Origin: Streptomyces canus
GTDB lineage: Bacteria; Actinomycetota; Actinomycetes; Streptomycetales; Streptomycetaceae
Length of the DNA: 64,000 bases
NCBI RefSeq assembly: GCF_001514145.1
Contig: NZ_KQ948661.1
Location: forward strand, 248,001-312,000
Direction of reading: 5' to 3'
Made by a program: the position numbers and the translations under genes. Below are positions 50,267-60,600 of the stretch, piece after piece. The first letter of the stretch is position 1. Each line of letters starts with the position of its first letter. The notes beneath the pieces were generated by a model. It was not told the origin of the DNA. It saw only the letters and a list, made by a program, of their open reading frames with translations, and made no database searches.

Positions 50267-50932
50267 TCAGGCCGGAGGGCGGGGCGGGTCGGCGGGGCCG
50301 TAGCGGGCGGCCGGTACGCGGCGCAGCAGGGCCCAGTAGCGGTCGCCGTACGACCAGTGCCACCACTCGGTCGGGTAGTTGACGAATCCGGTCGCGGTGA
50401 GCACCCGGCGCAGCAGGGCCCGGTTCTCGCGTGCCTCGGCGGCGATGCCGGGCGCGTCGGTGCGGCAGGCGCCGGCGCTCTCCTCCGGGGTGGCGTTGAC
50501 CTCCGTGCCGAGCGGCAGTTCCCGGCCCGTGTGGTCGCACAGGGTCAGGTCGACCGCGCCGCCGCTGACGTGCGGGGCGACCTCCGGCGGCGAGATGTAC
50601 GCGCTCGCCAGCTCCCGGATCCGCTCGGGAGCCGCGCCCGGGTGAGCCTGCCGCATGGTCGCCGCGTACTGCTCGAAGTACCGGCGCTGGAGGTCCGGCG
50701 GCCGGTACCCCTCCACCACCAGGAACCGGATCCCCGCGGGCAGCAGCCGCTGCGCCCGCACGAGCCGCCGCAGCGCGCCGACCCGCAGATGGGCGTAGCT
50801 CCCCTCGTCGTCGGCCTGCCGGGCATCGAGCCGCAACTGGCCGTCCTCCCGCAGATCGACGAGCGGTTCCCCGCATTCGTCGTGCGTCACCGCGGCAACC
50901 CTGGGATCCGCGAGCGTGATGATGTCTGTCAC
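50267..50932 (-). CDS. D-alanyl-D-alanine dipeptidase (VanX/DdpX-like)
   Basis: The protein has 221 residues, an M15D peptidase. The zinc ligands are His121 and Asp128 (HVSGGAVDL) and His192 (EWWHW, with Glu189 as catalytic base). VVEGYRPPDLQ carries the Arg typical of VanX. It hydrolyses D-Ala-D-Ala, for turnover or resistance. No vanH or vanA ligase genes are beside it. The GTG at 50932 has no clear ribosome site. It is transcribed toward the sigma factor gene, 48 nt away. Confidence 0.9.
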   Translation of the reverse strand: MTDIITLADPRVAAVTHDECGEPLVDLREDGQLRLDARQADDEGSYAHLRVGALRRLVRAQRLLPAGIRFLVVEGYRPPDLQRRYFEQYAATMRQAHPGAAPERIRELASAYISPPEVAPHVSGGAVDLTLCDHTGRELPLGTEVNATPEESAGACRTDAPGIAAEARENRALLRRVLTATGFVNYPTEWWHWSYGDRYWALLRRVPAARYGPADPPRPPA

Positions 50933-51026
50933 GAGAAGAGCGTCGCGGGGTCCTCTGCAAATGCTCTGCAGATCGCCTGCAAGCGCCGGCCCAGGGGTTC
51001 TGCAGCGCTTCGCGCCCACTTCGCTC

Positions 51027-54000
51027 CTACGCCCGCTCCCGCGCCTCCCGAGCCCCCAACTCCCGGAAAATCCCCATCGCTGCGGAACGGGCCTCCGAAG
51101 CCGGCCCCGCCTCCCCGCCGGCCTCCCACGCCTCGGCCAGGTCCCAGAGGGTGCGCGCCCGCCACAGCGGCAGCCGCAACGTCTCCCAGAGCGACAGCGC
51201 CCGCTCCAGCGGCCCCCGCGCGCTCCCGGCGTCACCGGAAGCCAGACACCACTCCCCCAGCGTCCGCAGCACCAGTGCCTCGCCGAACCGGTCCTGCCGC
51301 TCCCGCGCCAGCTCCAGACACCGCCCGAGCCGTTCGCGCGACTCGTCCAGAAGACCCAGCCGCAGCTCCACCTTGGCCAGCGACTGCTCCGTGTACATCA
51401 CGCCGAACGTGTCGTGGAGTCCGACGAAAACCCGCAGCACGCCCCGCAGCAACCGCTCGGCGTGCGCGTACTCCCCCTCGGCCCGGTGGCAGAGGGCCAG
51501 CGCGCGCAGGATCAGCGCCTCCCCGTGCCGGTCGTTCTCCGCGCGGTACAGCTCCAGGGCCTCGGCGAAGGCCTCACGGGCCGCGGGGCCGTCGCCCTGT
51601 TCCCGGTACACGTAACCGAGGCCGTACAGCACCCGGGCCCGGGCACCGCGGTCGTCGAGCCGCCCGTACCGCTCCAGCGCCGCGCCGAGCAGCTCCGACG
51701 CCTCGGCGTAGCGGGCCTGTTCACGCCGGGCCGTGGCCATGCCGAGCAGGGCCTGGGCCGTCCCCTGCGGTCCGTCCCCCTGCGCCTCGAACAGCCGCAG
51801 GGCGTCGCGGTAGTAGGCGTACGACTCCTCGAACTCGTCCTGTTCGTAGCGCAGTTGCCCGAGCCCTGTGAGCAGCCACGCCTCACCCTCGCCGTCGCCG
51901 CTGCGCCGCACCGCCGCCATCGCCGCGGTGTGCGAGCGGGACCAGGCGTCGAACTGGTTGTACAGCGCGACCGAGCTCGCGATCAGGGCGCCGGCGAGGT
52001 CCCGGGCGGAGCGGTCCATCCCGTGGTCGGCGCAGTACTCCACCGCCGCCAGCAGACCGGCCTGTTCGGCGGCGAACCAGGCCGCGGGGCGGCTGAGCAG
52101 ATCCTCCTCGGCCTGCGGATCGAGCGGGTCGAGGGGCCGTACGGCGGCCGGCTCGGGGAAGTAGCGTGCCGTGCCGCCGGGGCCCCGCGCGGCGGCCTTC
52201 TCGGCCAGCCCGAGCCAGCACTCCACCAGGCGCCGCACGGCCGCCGCCCGCTCCTCGGCGCTCTCCTCCGACAGGCAGCGCTCGCGGGCGTGCTCCCGGG
52301 CCAGGTCGTGGATGCGGTAACGGCTGCGGCCGGTGCCGTCCACGCCGATCACGTCGATGAAGTGGCAGTCCACCAGCCGCTCGACGGCCTCCTCTGCCTC
52401 CTCCGTGCCGATGTCCAGCAGGGGGGCGGCGATCCAGGCCGCGAAGTCGGGCAGGTCGAGCAGTGCCAGCCGGCGCAGGGCGCGCCGCTCCTGCGGATCG
52501 AGGTCGGCGTAACCCAGTTCGAGGCTGGTGCGCAACTCCAGGTCACCGGCACGGAGTTCGTTGAGCCGAAGGCGTTCGTCCCGCAGGCGGGCGGCGAGCC
52601 GGCCGGGCACCCAGTGCGGCCGGGCCGCGAGCCGCGCTCCGGCGATGCGCACGGCGAGCGGCAGGCGCCCGCACAGGGCGACGATCTCGGCGGTCTGGTC
52701 CGGCTCCGCACGGACACGGTCCGCTCCGGCGACCCGTCCCAGGAGTTCGAGTGCCTCCTCCTCGTCCGGGACGGTCAGATCGAGATGGGCCGCACCCTCC
52801 AGCGCCACCAGTCGGCGCCGGCTCGTGACGAGCACCGCGGAGCCGGGGCCGGGCGGCAGCAGTGGCCGTACGTGCGCCTCGCCGGCGGCGTTGTCGAGGA
52901 TCAGCAGGATGCGGCGGTGGCCGGTGTACGTGCGGTACAGCCCCGTCAGTTCCTCGACGGAGCTCGGCAGCGTCGCCGGCTCGGCGCCCATGGCCCGCAG
53001 CAGCCGGGCGAGGGCGTCGGCCGGTTGCAGGGGCGCGGTGTCGGCGGCCCGCAGGTCCACGAACAGGCGGCCGTCCGGGAAGAGTTCCGCGGTGCGATGG
53101 CCGACGTGGACGGCGAGGGCGGTCTTGCCCGTCCCGGAGCGTCCGGAGATCACCCCGATCGGCGGGGCGGTACGGACGGGGTCGTCGACCCGGCCCAGCA
53201 GCGAGACGGCCCAGTCGATCTGGTCCGGTCGGCCGACGAAGTCGGCTATGTCCGGGGGGAGATGGGACGGGGCGGGTCTCGGGGACGGCGCGTCCGGTCC
53301 GGTGTGGACCGCCGTCGCAGGGTTCGTGGTCCGCTGCCGGGTCCTCGAAGCGGTGGCCTCCTGTGCCGACGGGCCGGAGCTGGAGCCGAGCGGCGAGGGG
53401 TCGTGGGGGCGTGCGCCGGAGCCCGGCGGACCGGAGTCGTCGGGTCTGGAGCCGGTGCGAGAGCCGGTGCCGAGCAGTGAGGGGTCGTTGGTCAGCACGG
53501 CCTTGTGCAGCGCCCGCAGTTCCGGCCCGGCGTCGATGCCCAGCTCCTCGCGCAGGACCTCGCGGCCCTCCTGGTAGGTGCGCAGGGCGTCGGAGACCCG
53601 TCCGGTGCGGAACAGCGCGGTCATCAGCTGGCCGCGCGGCCGTTCCCGGAGGGGGTGGGCGGCGACGTGCGCGAGCAGGGGTGCGATCGTGCGGTCCGCG
53701 CGGCCGAGCTCCAGTTGGAGGCCGAAGGACTCCTCCTGGGCGACCAGCCGCAGTTCGCCCAGCCGGGCCGCCTCGATCCGGGCGAACGACTGGCCCAGCC
53801 CTTCCATGGCCTCCTGCCCCCGCCAGAGCCCCAGTGCCTCGGACAGCAGCTCGGCGGCCTCGTCGGCGCGGCCCCGGGCGGCCTCGGCCCGGCCCGAGGT
53901 GAGCAGTTCCTCGAAGCGGCGGGCGTCGACCTGGGAGGGGTCGAGGTCGGCGACGTATCCCGGCGGCCGGGTGCGGATCACCTCCGCCTCACCGACGCGG

Positions 54001-54224
54001 GCGAGCGCGCGGCGCACCGCGGAGACATGGGTGGCGACGAGGGCGCTGGCGGTGGCGGGCGCCTGCTCGTCCCAGACACAGTCCACGAGCCGTTCCGTGG
54101 AGAGCACCTCGCCCAGATGGACGACGAGTGCGGACAGCACCGCCAGGGGTCTGACCCCGCCGAGCGGGGCCCGTCGGTTCCCCTCCCACACCTCCACCGG
54201 ACCGAGAAGACGTACCTGGAGCAT
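51027..54224 (-). CDS. SARP-type regulator with NB-ARC and TPR domains (AfsR-like)
   Basis: The protein has 1065 residues from the ATG at 54224. A winged-helix DNA-binding domain (1-90, VRPLAVLSALVVHLGEVLSTERLVD) and bacterial transcriptional activation domain (about 95-240) are followed by a disordered linker (about 245-320). An NB-ARC NTPase follows (Walker A GRSGTGKTA at about 365, Walker B RILLILDN at about 445). A TPR array (about 780-1060) completes it. This matches AfsR-like regulators of antibiotic or developmental genes. No biosynthetic cluster lies beside it. Confidence 0.93.
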   Translation of the reverse strand: MLQVRLLGPVEVWEGNRRAPLGGVRPLAVLSALVVHLGEVLSTERLVDCVWDEQAPATASALVATHVSAVRRALARVGEAEVIRTRPPGYVADLDPSQVDARRFEELLTSGRAEAARGRADEAAELLSEALGLWRGQEAMEGLGQSFARIEAARLGELRLVAQEESFGLQLELGRADRTIAPLLAHVAAHPLRERPRGQLMTALFRTGRVSDALRTYQEGREVLREELGIDAGPELRALHKAVLTNDPSLLGTGSRTGSRPDDSGPPGSGARPHDPSPLGSSSGPSAQEATASRTRQRTTNPATAVHTGPDAPSPRPAPSHLPPDIADFVGRPDQIDWAVSLLGRVDDPVRTAPPIGVISGRSGTGKTALAVHVGHRTAELFPDGRLFVDLRAADTAPLQPADALARLLRAMGAEPATLPSSVEELTGLYRTYTGHRRILLILDNAAGEAHVRPLLPPGPGSAVLVTSRRRLVALEGAAHLDLTVPDEEEALELLGRVAGADRVRAEPDQTAEIVALCGRLPLAVRIAGARLAARPHWVPGRLAARLRDERLRLNELRAGDLELRTSLELGYADLDPQERRALRRLALLDLPDFAAWIAAPLLDIGTEEAEEAVERLVDCHFIDVIGVDGTGRSRYRIHDLAREHARERCLSEESAEERAAAVRRLVECWLGLAEKAAARGPGGTARYFPEPAAVRPLDPLDPQAEEDLLSRPAAWFAAEQAGLLAAVEYCADHGMDRSARDLAGALIASSVALYNQFDAWSRSHTAAMAAVRRSGDGEGEAWLLTGLGQLRYEQDEFEESYAYYRDALRLFEAQGDGPQGTAQALLGMATARREQARYAEASELLGAALERYGRLDDRGARARVLYGLGYVYREQGDGPAAREAFAEALELYRAENDRHGEALILRALALCHRAEGEYAHAERLLRGVLRVFVGLHDTFGVMYTEQSLAKVELRLGLLDESRERLGRCLELARERQDRFGEALVLRTLGEWCLASGDAGSARGPLERALSLWETLRLPLWRARTLWDLAEAWEAGGEAGPASEARSAAMGIFRELGAREARERA

Positions 54225-54717
54225 CGTTCCCCGATCGCCGTACCGCCCGCCCCACGGATGCGTGTTCGACGATATCGACGGGCACTGACAGTTCATGGCG
54301 TGGTCACAGCCGCCCTGGCCGGATCCGACCGGCCCGCCACCCCGGGCGGGCCTCGGACGGGGCCTGGATCCCGGAACGGGCGGTGCGCCTGCCGACTTCC
54401 ACGCCGAACGGTGGTTGGCCGGATTTCGGCGGTGGGCGCAGGTCCTGCTCGTCCGAGGGACGGCTGGGCGGGGCCGCTCGTATGAGGGCCCGCCGGTATT
54501 TCCCGCGTGGCGCCGAGCGAGCGAAAGGCGGGACGGCAGCGCGTCGGTCAGTTCCGGACGGGCGGCAGACAGACAGAGAAGACCCCTCGCGCGCCGTCCT
54601 CGTATGACCGCCGACACAAGAAAAGAATCCGCGGTCCGAGGGTCATACGGACATGCCTTCCGGGGCGTCAACGGCTCGTAAGAACAACCCAGTTCGACTT
54701 CACCCCCGGAGCAGCCG
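54225..54717. other. Divergent intergenic region, 493 nt
   Basis: This lies between the SARP gene and a lipoprotein gene. An open frame at 54295-54681 would encode 128 Pro/Arg/Gly-rich residues without a ribosome site, domain or coding bias, so I leave it out. The region becomes less GC-rich near 54600-54690, consistent with the lipoprotein promoter. Confidence 0.55.
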
Positions 54718-55707
54718 ATGAAGCGCGCCGACGTCCCACGCCGGACGGTGGTACCGAGTGGACACAGCCCACGACGCGCGGCCACCACGGTGGGCGTGAT
54801 CGCCGCGCTGGCCTCGCTCGTGCTGGCCGGTTGCACGGCGGCCACCGACGCGGCCCACCGCGCCTCACCGGCCGCGCAGACCGAGGCCACCACGGCCGGC
54901 GAGAAGCTCACCTACGCCCAGGACCTGCGGATCTCCGACGCCGAGCAGCACCTGATCACGGTCTGCATGAGGAAGCGGGGTTTCCGCTACGGGGAGGCAA
55001 AGCCGCTGAGCCTGGAGGAGAGCCGGCCGGTCGGCTACGTCCAGGACGACGTCGACTGGGCACGCAGCCACGGCTACGGCAGCCGGATCATGGCGAAGGA
55101 GGACCGCGCCCGCCTGCGCAACCCCAACATCGCCTACCGCGAGTCCCTTACCCGCTCGCGCCAGAAGGCTTTTGACATCGCGATGGACGGCGGCCGGGAC
55201 GCCGTACTGCTGAAGTCACCGACACCGTCCGGCGGCACGATCACCAAGCAGTCCGGCGGCTGTGCCCGCCAGGCCGAGAAGATGCTGTACGGCGATCCGG
55301 CGGCATGGTTCCGCTCCGACGTGGCCGTCAGAAACCTGCGCCCCCTGTACGTGGGCAAGCTGCTGGGCGACAAGGAGTTCAAGAGCGCGGTGGCCGCCTG
55401 GTCGCGCTGCATGAACAAGGCGGGCCACTCCTTCCCCGACCCCGACGCGGCACGCCGGTCCACACGCGAGCCCAGCGCGCAACAGACCCGGGCCGAGGAG
55501 GCCAGGACCTTCGCGAACGAGACCCGGATCGCGGTCGCCGACGCCACCTGCGCCCGATCCGTCTCCCTCCGCTCGATCGGCGAACGGCGCGAGGCCCACT
55601 ACGTCGGCGAACTGACCAAGAAGTACGGCCACGCCCTCTACGCCCACCTGCGGATGCAGCGGCACGCCCTGACCGTCGCCGAGCGCACTGTCCCGGCCCG
55701 CACCTGA
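54718..55707 (+). CDS. Lipoprotein of unknown function
   Basis: The protein has 329 residues. A signal peptide with a long positively charged start ends in lipobox VLAGC (Cys39). The exported part has four well-spread Cys, including VCMRKRGF, GGCARQA, WSRCMNKAG and ATCARS. Alternating charged helices follow. GGAGC lies upstream of the ATG. It resembles a conserved Streptomyces secreted family with no known role. Confidence 0.85.
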   Translation: MKRADVPRRTVVPSGHSPRRAATTVGVIAALASLVLAGCTAATDAAHRASPAAQTEATTAGEKLTYAQDLRISDAEQHLITVCMRKRGFRYGEAKPLSLEESRPVGYVQDDVDWARSHGYGSRIMAKEDRARLRNPNIAYRESLTRSRQKAFDIAMDGGRDAVLLKSPTPSGGTITKQSGGCARQAEKMLYGDPAAWFRSDVAVRNLRPLYVGKLLGDKEFKSAVAAWSRCMNKAGHSFPDPDAARRSTREPSAQQTRAEEARTFANETRIAVADATCARSVSLRSIGERREAHYVGELTKKYGHALYAHLRMQRHALTVAERTVPART

Positions 55708-55837
55708 TCCAGGACGCGCCGGCCCCAGACATCCGTGACACCTGCGTCACGGACAGACCCCGCGACGATGCTCGCGGACGTCACCTCACCATCCCACCCA
55801 CGCCTCCCAAGAGGCGCAAGCAGAACAGGAATCCGTC

Positions 55838-56305
55838 ATGCGCAAGCTGACCGTCTCCCTCGCCACCCTGGGCCTCGCGGCCCTCGGCATCGCCATCCCG
55901 GCCACCGCCCACGCGGGCCCCGGCTGCAACTCCAACTGGAACTCGCACGGCCGCGACGGCAACGTCCGCGCCTGGGACGGCACCGACTGCGGTGGCGAAC
56001 TCCTCGGCGTCACCCCCGGAAACGACCCCGAGTGGGGCGACGGCGCGGGCCCCTTCCAGGGCTCCGACGTGAACCGCGCCTCGTCCGTCATGAACAGCGG
56101 GTTCGTCGGCGGCAAGGACGTCGTGGCCTTCTACTGGCTCTCGAACTACAACGACACCTCGTACGGCTGCCTCCTGCCGGGCGAGAAGTACGTGGACGAC
56201 CTCAGCCGGAACCACTACACCAACAACGTGAACATGAACAACTCCATCGAGTCGCACGCCTGGGTGACCTCGGGCGCCTGCGCCCCGGGCTCCTTCATCA
56301 GCTGA
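55838..56305 (+). CDS. Secreted peptidase inhibitor I36-like protein
   Basis: The protein has 155 residues. The signal peptide (MRKLTVSLATLGLAALGIAIPATAHA) cleaves near residue 26. The mature protein is small, with Cys residues and a crystallin-like pattern (GNVRAWDGTDCGGELLG, NRASSVMNSG) typical of the I36 inhibitor family. It could inhibit extracellular metalloproteases, as the Streptomyces inhibitor SMPI does. The assignment is by pattern only. A stem-loop terminator follows. Confidence 0.75.
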   Translation: MRKLTVSLATLGLAALGIAIPATAHAGPGCNSNWNSHGRDGNVRAWDGTDCGGELLGVTPGNDPEWGDGAGPFQGSDVNRASSVMNSGFVGGKDVVAFYWLSNYNDTSYGCLLPGEKYVDDLSRNHYTNNVNMNNSIESHAWVTSGACAPGSFIS

Positions 56306-56335
56306 AGCCCCCTGTCGCGGCCGAAGTTCCCTTGA

Positions 56336-56368
56336 CCGCCCCGGCATCCCGAAAGGGAGCCGGGGCGG
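56336..56368 (+). terminator. Terminator after I36-like gene
   Basis: A 14-bp stem with one bulged A closes over a GAAA tetraloop at 56351-56354. It starts 31 nt after the stop of the inhibitor-like gene. Confidence 0.85.
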
Positions 56369-56545
56369 ACCCGTTTCCGCACCGGTGCCCCACCCCGTTT
56401 CGCCCACCCGCCCGCGCCCCTTCGACTGCCGGACATTTGAACGTCACACCGAGCGGGAACGTTTCCCTCGTCCCCTCTGCATCGCCTTGCCTCCGTCATG
56501 CCCCGTGTCCCGCACGGGGCATGACGCGAAAGGACGACGTGCGCC

Positions 56546-57586
56546 GTGTCCCTGCTTCCGCTCGAAGGTCCCCCGGGGCCGCTCCCCGCCCCGGCCCCGG
56601 CCCCGGCCCCGATCAGTGTTCCGGCTCCCGCTCCCGCCGGTTCCCGCCGCTCCCCGACCCGTCTCACCCGCCGTCTGCTCACCCTGCTCCCCGTCCTCCT
56701 CATCGGCATCTGGGCGGCGCTGGACTGGCGTGCCCTGTACGACGGCACCGCGCGGCTGGCCACCGCCGACCCCTGGTGGCTGCTCATCGGGCTCTTCTAC
56801 ACCTGCCTGGGCTGGGTGTCCGCCTCCGTCGTCCGGCAGGGCGCCCTGCCCGAGCGGCTGCCGTCGGGGCTGCTCGTGGCCTCGCAGTTCGCCGCCGGTG
56901 CGGCCAACCACGTGCTGCCGGCGAGCCTCGGCGCGCACGCCGTCACCCTGCGCTTCCTCCAGGGGCAGGGCATCCCGTTGGGCCGCGCCACCGCCTCACT
57001 CGCCCTGTACGCGCTGGTCAGGCCGATCGCCAAGACGCTCGTCCTGATCGGCTTCCTGGTCGCCCTGCCCGGTCTGCTGCGGCTCGGTGAGCTCGTCCCG
57101 GACCGGCGCATGCTGTTCCTGCCCCTGGTGGCCGCGGGACTCGGGCTCGTCGGCACGCTCCTGGTGCTGACCCTCGTCCGCCCGCTGCGCCGCCCGGCGG
57201 TCACGTTCGTGCGCACCGCCCTGACCGACGCCCGCCGGCTGCACACCATGCCCAGCCGGGTCCTCGCCCTGTGGGGCGGCGCGGCCGCCGCGCCCCTGCT
57301 CCAGGCGAGCGTGATCCACGCGGTCGGCGCCTCGCTCGGAGTGACGCTGTCCTGGGCACAGGTCGCGTTCGCGTACCTCGCCGCGAGCAGCGCGGTCGGT
57401 TCCGTGCCCGCGCCCGGCGGCATCGGCCCGGTGGACGCGGCCATGGTCTTCACCCTCGCCGTCTACGGCGTCCCCGTGAGCCTCGGCACGGCGACCCTCA
57501 TCGGCTACCGCGTCCTGACGGTGTGGCTGCCGCTGCTGCCGGGTGTGCTGTGCATGTCGGCCCTCGTGCACCGGAAGGCACTCTGA
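56546..57586 (+). CDS. Flippase-like/lysylphosphatidylglycerol synthase-type membrane protein
   Basis: The protein has 346 residues from a GTG start. A Pro/Ala-rich cytoplasmic start (1-35) is followed by about eight membrane helices. The family motifs ANHVLPASLGAHAVTLRFL and GSVPAPGGIGPVDAAMV are those of the UPF0104/MprF flippase-like superfamily. It lacks the aminoacyl-transferase domain of full MprF, so lipid or lipid-linked glycan movement is more likely than lysine transfer. The preceding terminator makes it an independent unit. Confidence 0.88.
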   Translation: MSLLPLEGPPGPLPAPAPAPAPISVPAPAPAGSRRSPTRLTRRLLTLLPVLLIGIWAALDWRALYDGTARLATADPWWLLIGLFYTCLGWVSASVVRQGALPERLPSGLLVASQFAAGAANHVLPASLGAHAVTLRFLQGQGIPLGRATASLALYALVRPIAKTLVLIGFLVALPGLLRLGELVPDRRMLFLPLVAAGLGLVGTLLVLTLVRPLRRPAVTFVRTALTDARRLHTMPSRVLALWGGAAAAPLLQASVIHAVGASLGVTLSWAQVAFAYLAASSAVGSVPAPGGIGPVDAAMVFTLAVYGVPVSLGTATLIGYRVLTVWLPLLPGVLCMSALVHRKAL

Positions 57587-57600
57587 ACACCCGGGCACCA

Positions 57601-57629
57601 TTGAATGATGCATTCAACACTTCTAGCAT
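57601..57629 (+). promoter_or_regulatory. GH84 promoter with overlapping palindromic operator
   Basis: The perfect palindrome TTGAATGATGCATTCAA (57601-57617) contains a -35-like TTGAAT. It is followed after 17 nt by a -10-like TAGCAT (57624-57629). Transcription would start close to the GTG at 57636, giving a leaderless message. The palindrome is placed to block RNA polymerase when a repressor binds. Confidence 0.55.
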
Positions 57630-57635
57630 CATCAG

Positions 57636-60600
57636 GTGGATTCATTCATCAATCTCAGATGTGTGGCCGCCGCCCTGCTGCTGGCCCTGGGCCTCGCGGC
57701 GCCGGCGGCCCCCGCCTCGGCCGACCCCCGGCAGACGGTGCCGGAGGTATGGCCGACCCCTCAGAAGATCACCGTCGGACCCGGCCGACTCCCCGTTCCC
57801 GACCGGGTCGTCGAGGTCGTCGGCCCCGGGACCGATCCCTCGGCCCGAAAGGTCGTCGAGGCGGCCCTCAAAGCCGCCGGAGCCGACCGCATCACGAAGG
57901 TCGACGCCGGCGACCGGCCGCCCCCGTCCGACCTGACCGTCTACCTCGGCGGCCCCGGCGAGAACAGCGCCACCGCCCGGACGCTGAAACAGCTCGGCGC
58001 CGCCTCCCCGTCCGGTCTCGCCCCCGGCGGTTACGTCCTGACCTCCGGCCGCAGCCACGGCCAGGCCCTTCTCGCCCTCTCCGGCGTCGACACCACCGGC
58101 ACCTTCTACGCCGCCCAGACCCTGCGCCAACTCCTGGCCGGCATGCGCCAGTTGCCGGTGGTCAAGATCCGCGACTGGCCCACCGCCGCCCTCCGCGGAG
58201 TCATCGAGGGCTTCTACGGCACCCCCTGGACGCACGCCGAGCGCCTCGCCCAACTCGACTTCTACGGCCGTACGAAGCAGAACGTCTACGTCTACTCCCC
58301 CAAGGACGACGACTACCTGCGGGCCCGCTGGCGGGACGAGTACCCGGCCGCGGCGCTGGACCGGTTGAAGGAACTGGTCGACCGGGCCGACGCCGACCAC
58401 GTCCGCTTCACCTACGCTCTCTCTCCCGGCCTGTCGGTCTGCTACTCGTCGGACGCCGACATCACGGCGCTCACCGCCAAGTTCGACTCGCTGTACGCCA
58501 TCGGCGTCCGCTCCTTCGCGATACCGCTGGACGACATCAGCTACACCAAGTGGAACTGCCCCGAGGACGAGCAGGAGTTCGGCACGGGCGGCGGTGCGGC
58601 GGGCGCCGCGCAGGCCCATCTGCTGAACACCGCGTGGCAGCGGTTCTCCGCCGACCACACCGGACTCCAGCCCCTGGAGATGGTCCCCACCGAGTACTCC
58701 GACCTCGCCGACTCCCCGTACAAGAAGGCCCTCAGGGAGCAGCTCGATCCGTCCGTGGTCGTCGAATGGACCGGCGTCGGCGTCATCGCGCCCACCATCA
58801 CCACCGAGCAGCTGAAGCAGGCCCGTGAGGTCTACGGCCACCCGATCCTGGTCTGGGACAACTACCCGGTCAACGACTACGTCACCAGCCGTCTCCTCCT
58901 CGGCCCCTACACGGGCCGGGAACCCGGCGTGGCGAGCGCCGCCGTCGGCGTGACCGCCAACCCGATGGTCCAGGGCGAGGCGAGCCGGATCGCTCTGTTC
59001 ACCTCGGCCGCCTATCTCTGGAACCCGACCGCCTACGACCCGGGCAAGGCGTTCGCCGCCTCGGTCCAGGACCTGGCGGGACCTGACGCCGCGAAGTGGC
59101 TGCGGATCTTCGCCGAGAACAACTACTCCTCCCAGCTGGACCCGACCGAGTCCCCCACCCTCACCCGGCTGATCGCCGCCTTCCGCAAGGCCTACGAGCA
59201 GGACAGCGGACTCGACCGAGCGGCAACCCGGTTGAAGGCCTACTTCGCCGACATGGCCGACACGCCCGCCCAGTTGCGCGCCCGGCTCGACAACCCCGGG
59301 TTCCTCGACGAGACCTCCGCCTGGCTCGACAAGCTCGGCCGCTACGGCGACGCGGGCGGGACGGCCGTGGATCTGCTGCTGGCCCACCACCGCGGTGACG
59401 CGGACGCGGTCTCCACGTACTGGAAGCAACTCCAGGAAGACCGCAGGGAGTTGGACGCCATCCCGCAGCAGGTCTCGCCAGGCGTGATGGACCAGTTCCT
59501 CTACACCACGATGCTGGAGAACGCCCCCGATCCCGGCGTGGACGCCTCCTTCTCGCCCAGCTCCCTGTCGGTCCGGCCCGGAGCCTCCGCCACGGTCACC
59601 CTCGACTTCTCCGACGCCCAGGCCAGGACCGTGAGCTGGCAGCTCGCCGTGCCCGACGGCGTCACCGCCTCGCCCTCCGAGGGCACGGCCACGACCCCGG
59701 ACGCCAAGGTCACCGTCACCCTCACCGGGAAGACCGAGGGCGTCCACTCCGTCGTCGTGTCGGGCACCGGCATCCTGGACCGCGCGCTCCCGGTCCAGGT
59801 CACCGACGGCACCGGCACACCGCGCGCGCTGACCGCCGACTTCAGTGGCGCGTCGGTGAGTTCCATCGACCTGTCCTCCGGCACGACCAGGAACATCGCC
59901 GTCGGCAACAACCCCGGCGAGGTCGTCGTGAGCGCGGACGGGCACACCGCGTACGCCGCGAACCAGGGCTCCGACACGGTCAGCGTGATCGACGTGGCGA
60001 GCGGCACGGTCACCGCCACCGTCGCCGTCGGCAAGGTCCCCGCCGGACTCGCGCTCACCCCGGACGGCGGCACACTCTGGGTCGCCAACTACACCGACGG
60101 AACAGTGCAGTCCATCGACACGGGCACCTTGACGACCGGCACGCCGGTCCCGGTCGGCGACGGCCCCGAGAACATGGCGATCACGCCCGACGGCAGAACC
60201 CTGTACGTGGCCGACATCCACGACAACACGGTGAGCCCCGTCGACCTCGCCACCGGCAAGGCGGGCGCGGCGATCCCGGTCGGCCCCAGCCCCTTCAACG
60301 TGGTGGCGGCCCCCGACGGCAGGACGGTGTACGTCTCCAACTCCGGCGGCTCGACGGTGACCCCGATCGACACGACGACGAACGAGACCGAACCGACCTT
60401 CCTGGTCTCCGGCCAGGCGTACGGCCTGGGCCTGTCACCGGACGGCCGGACCCTGTGGGTCAGTCCCAGCAACGGGGACACGATCACCCCGATCGACACG
60501 GTGACCGGCGCCCCGGGCAAGCGGGTGACCGTCGGAAAGTCCGCGTTCGACGTGGCCCTGAACTGGAACGGCAGCACGGCTTACGTCACGACGGCGGACG

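Noticed and set aside
50267..50932. A vancomycin resistance cluster around the VanX-like gene
   Set aside because: No vanH, vanA/B-type ligase or vanRS genes are adjacent. Stand-alone VanX/DdpX-like dipeptidases are common in Streptomyces.
48368..51871. A 1167-residue plus-strand open frame across four minus-strand genes
   Set aside because: It crosses gene borders and intergenic gaps and shows only low-complexity Arg/Pro/Ala sequence. The minus-strand genes have full domain signatures.
54295..54681. A possible 128-residue gene in the SARP-lipoprotein gap
   Set aside because: There is no ribosome site, no recognisable domain, and composition typical of chance frames in GC-rich DNA.
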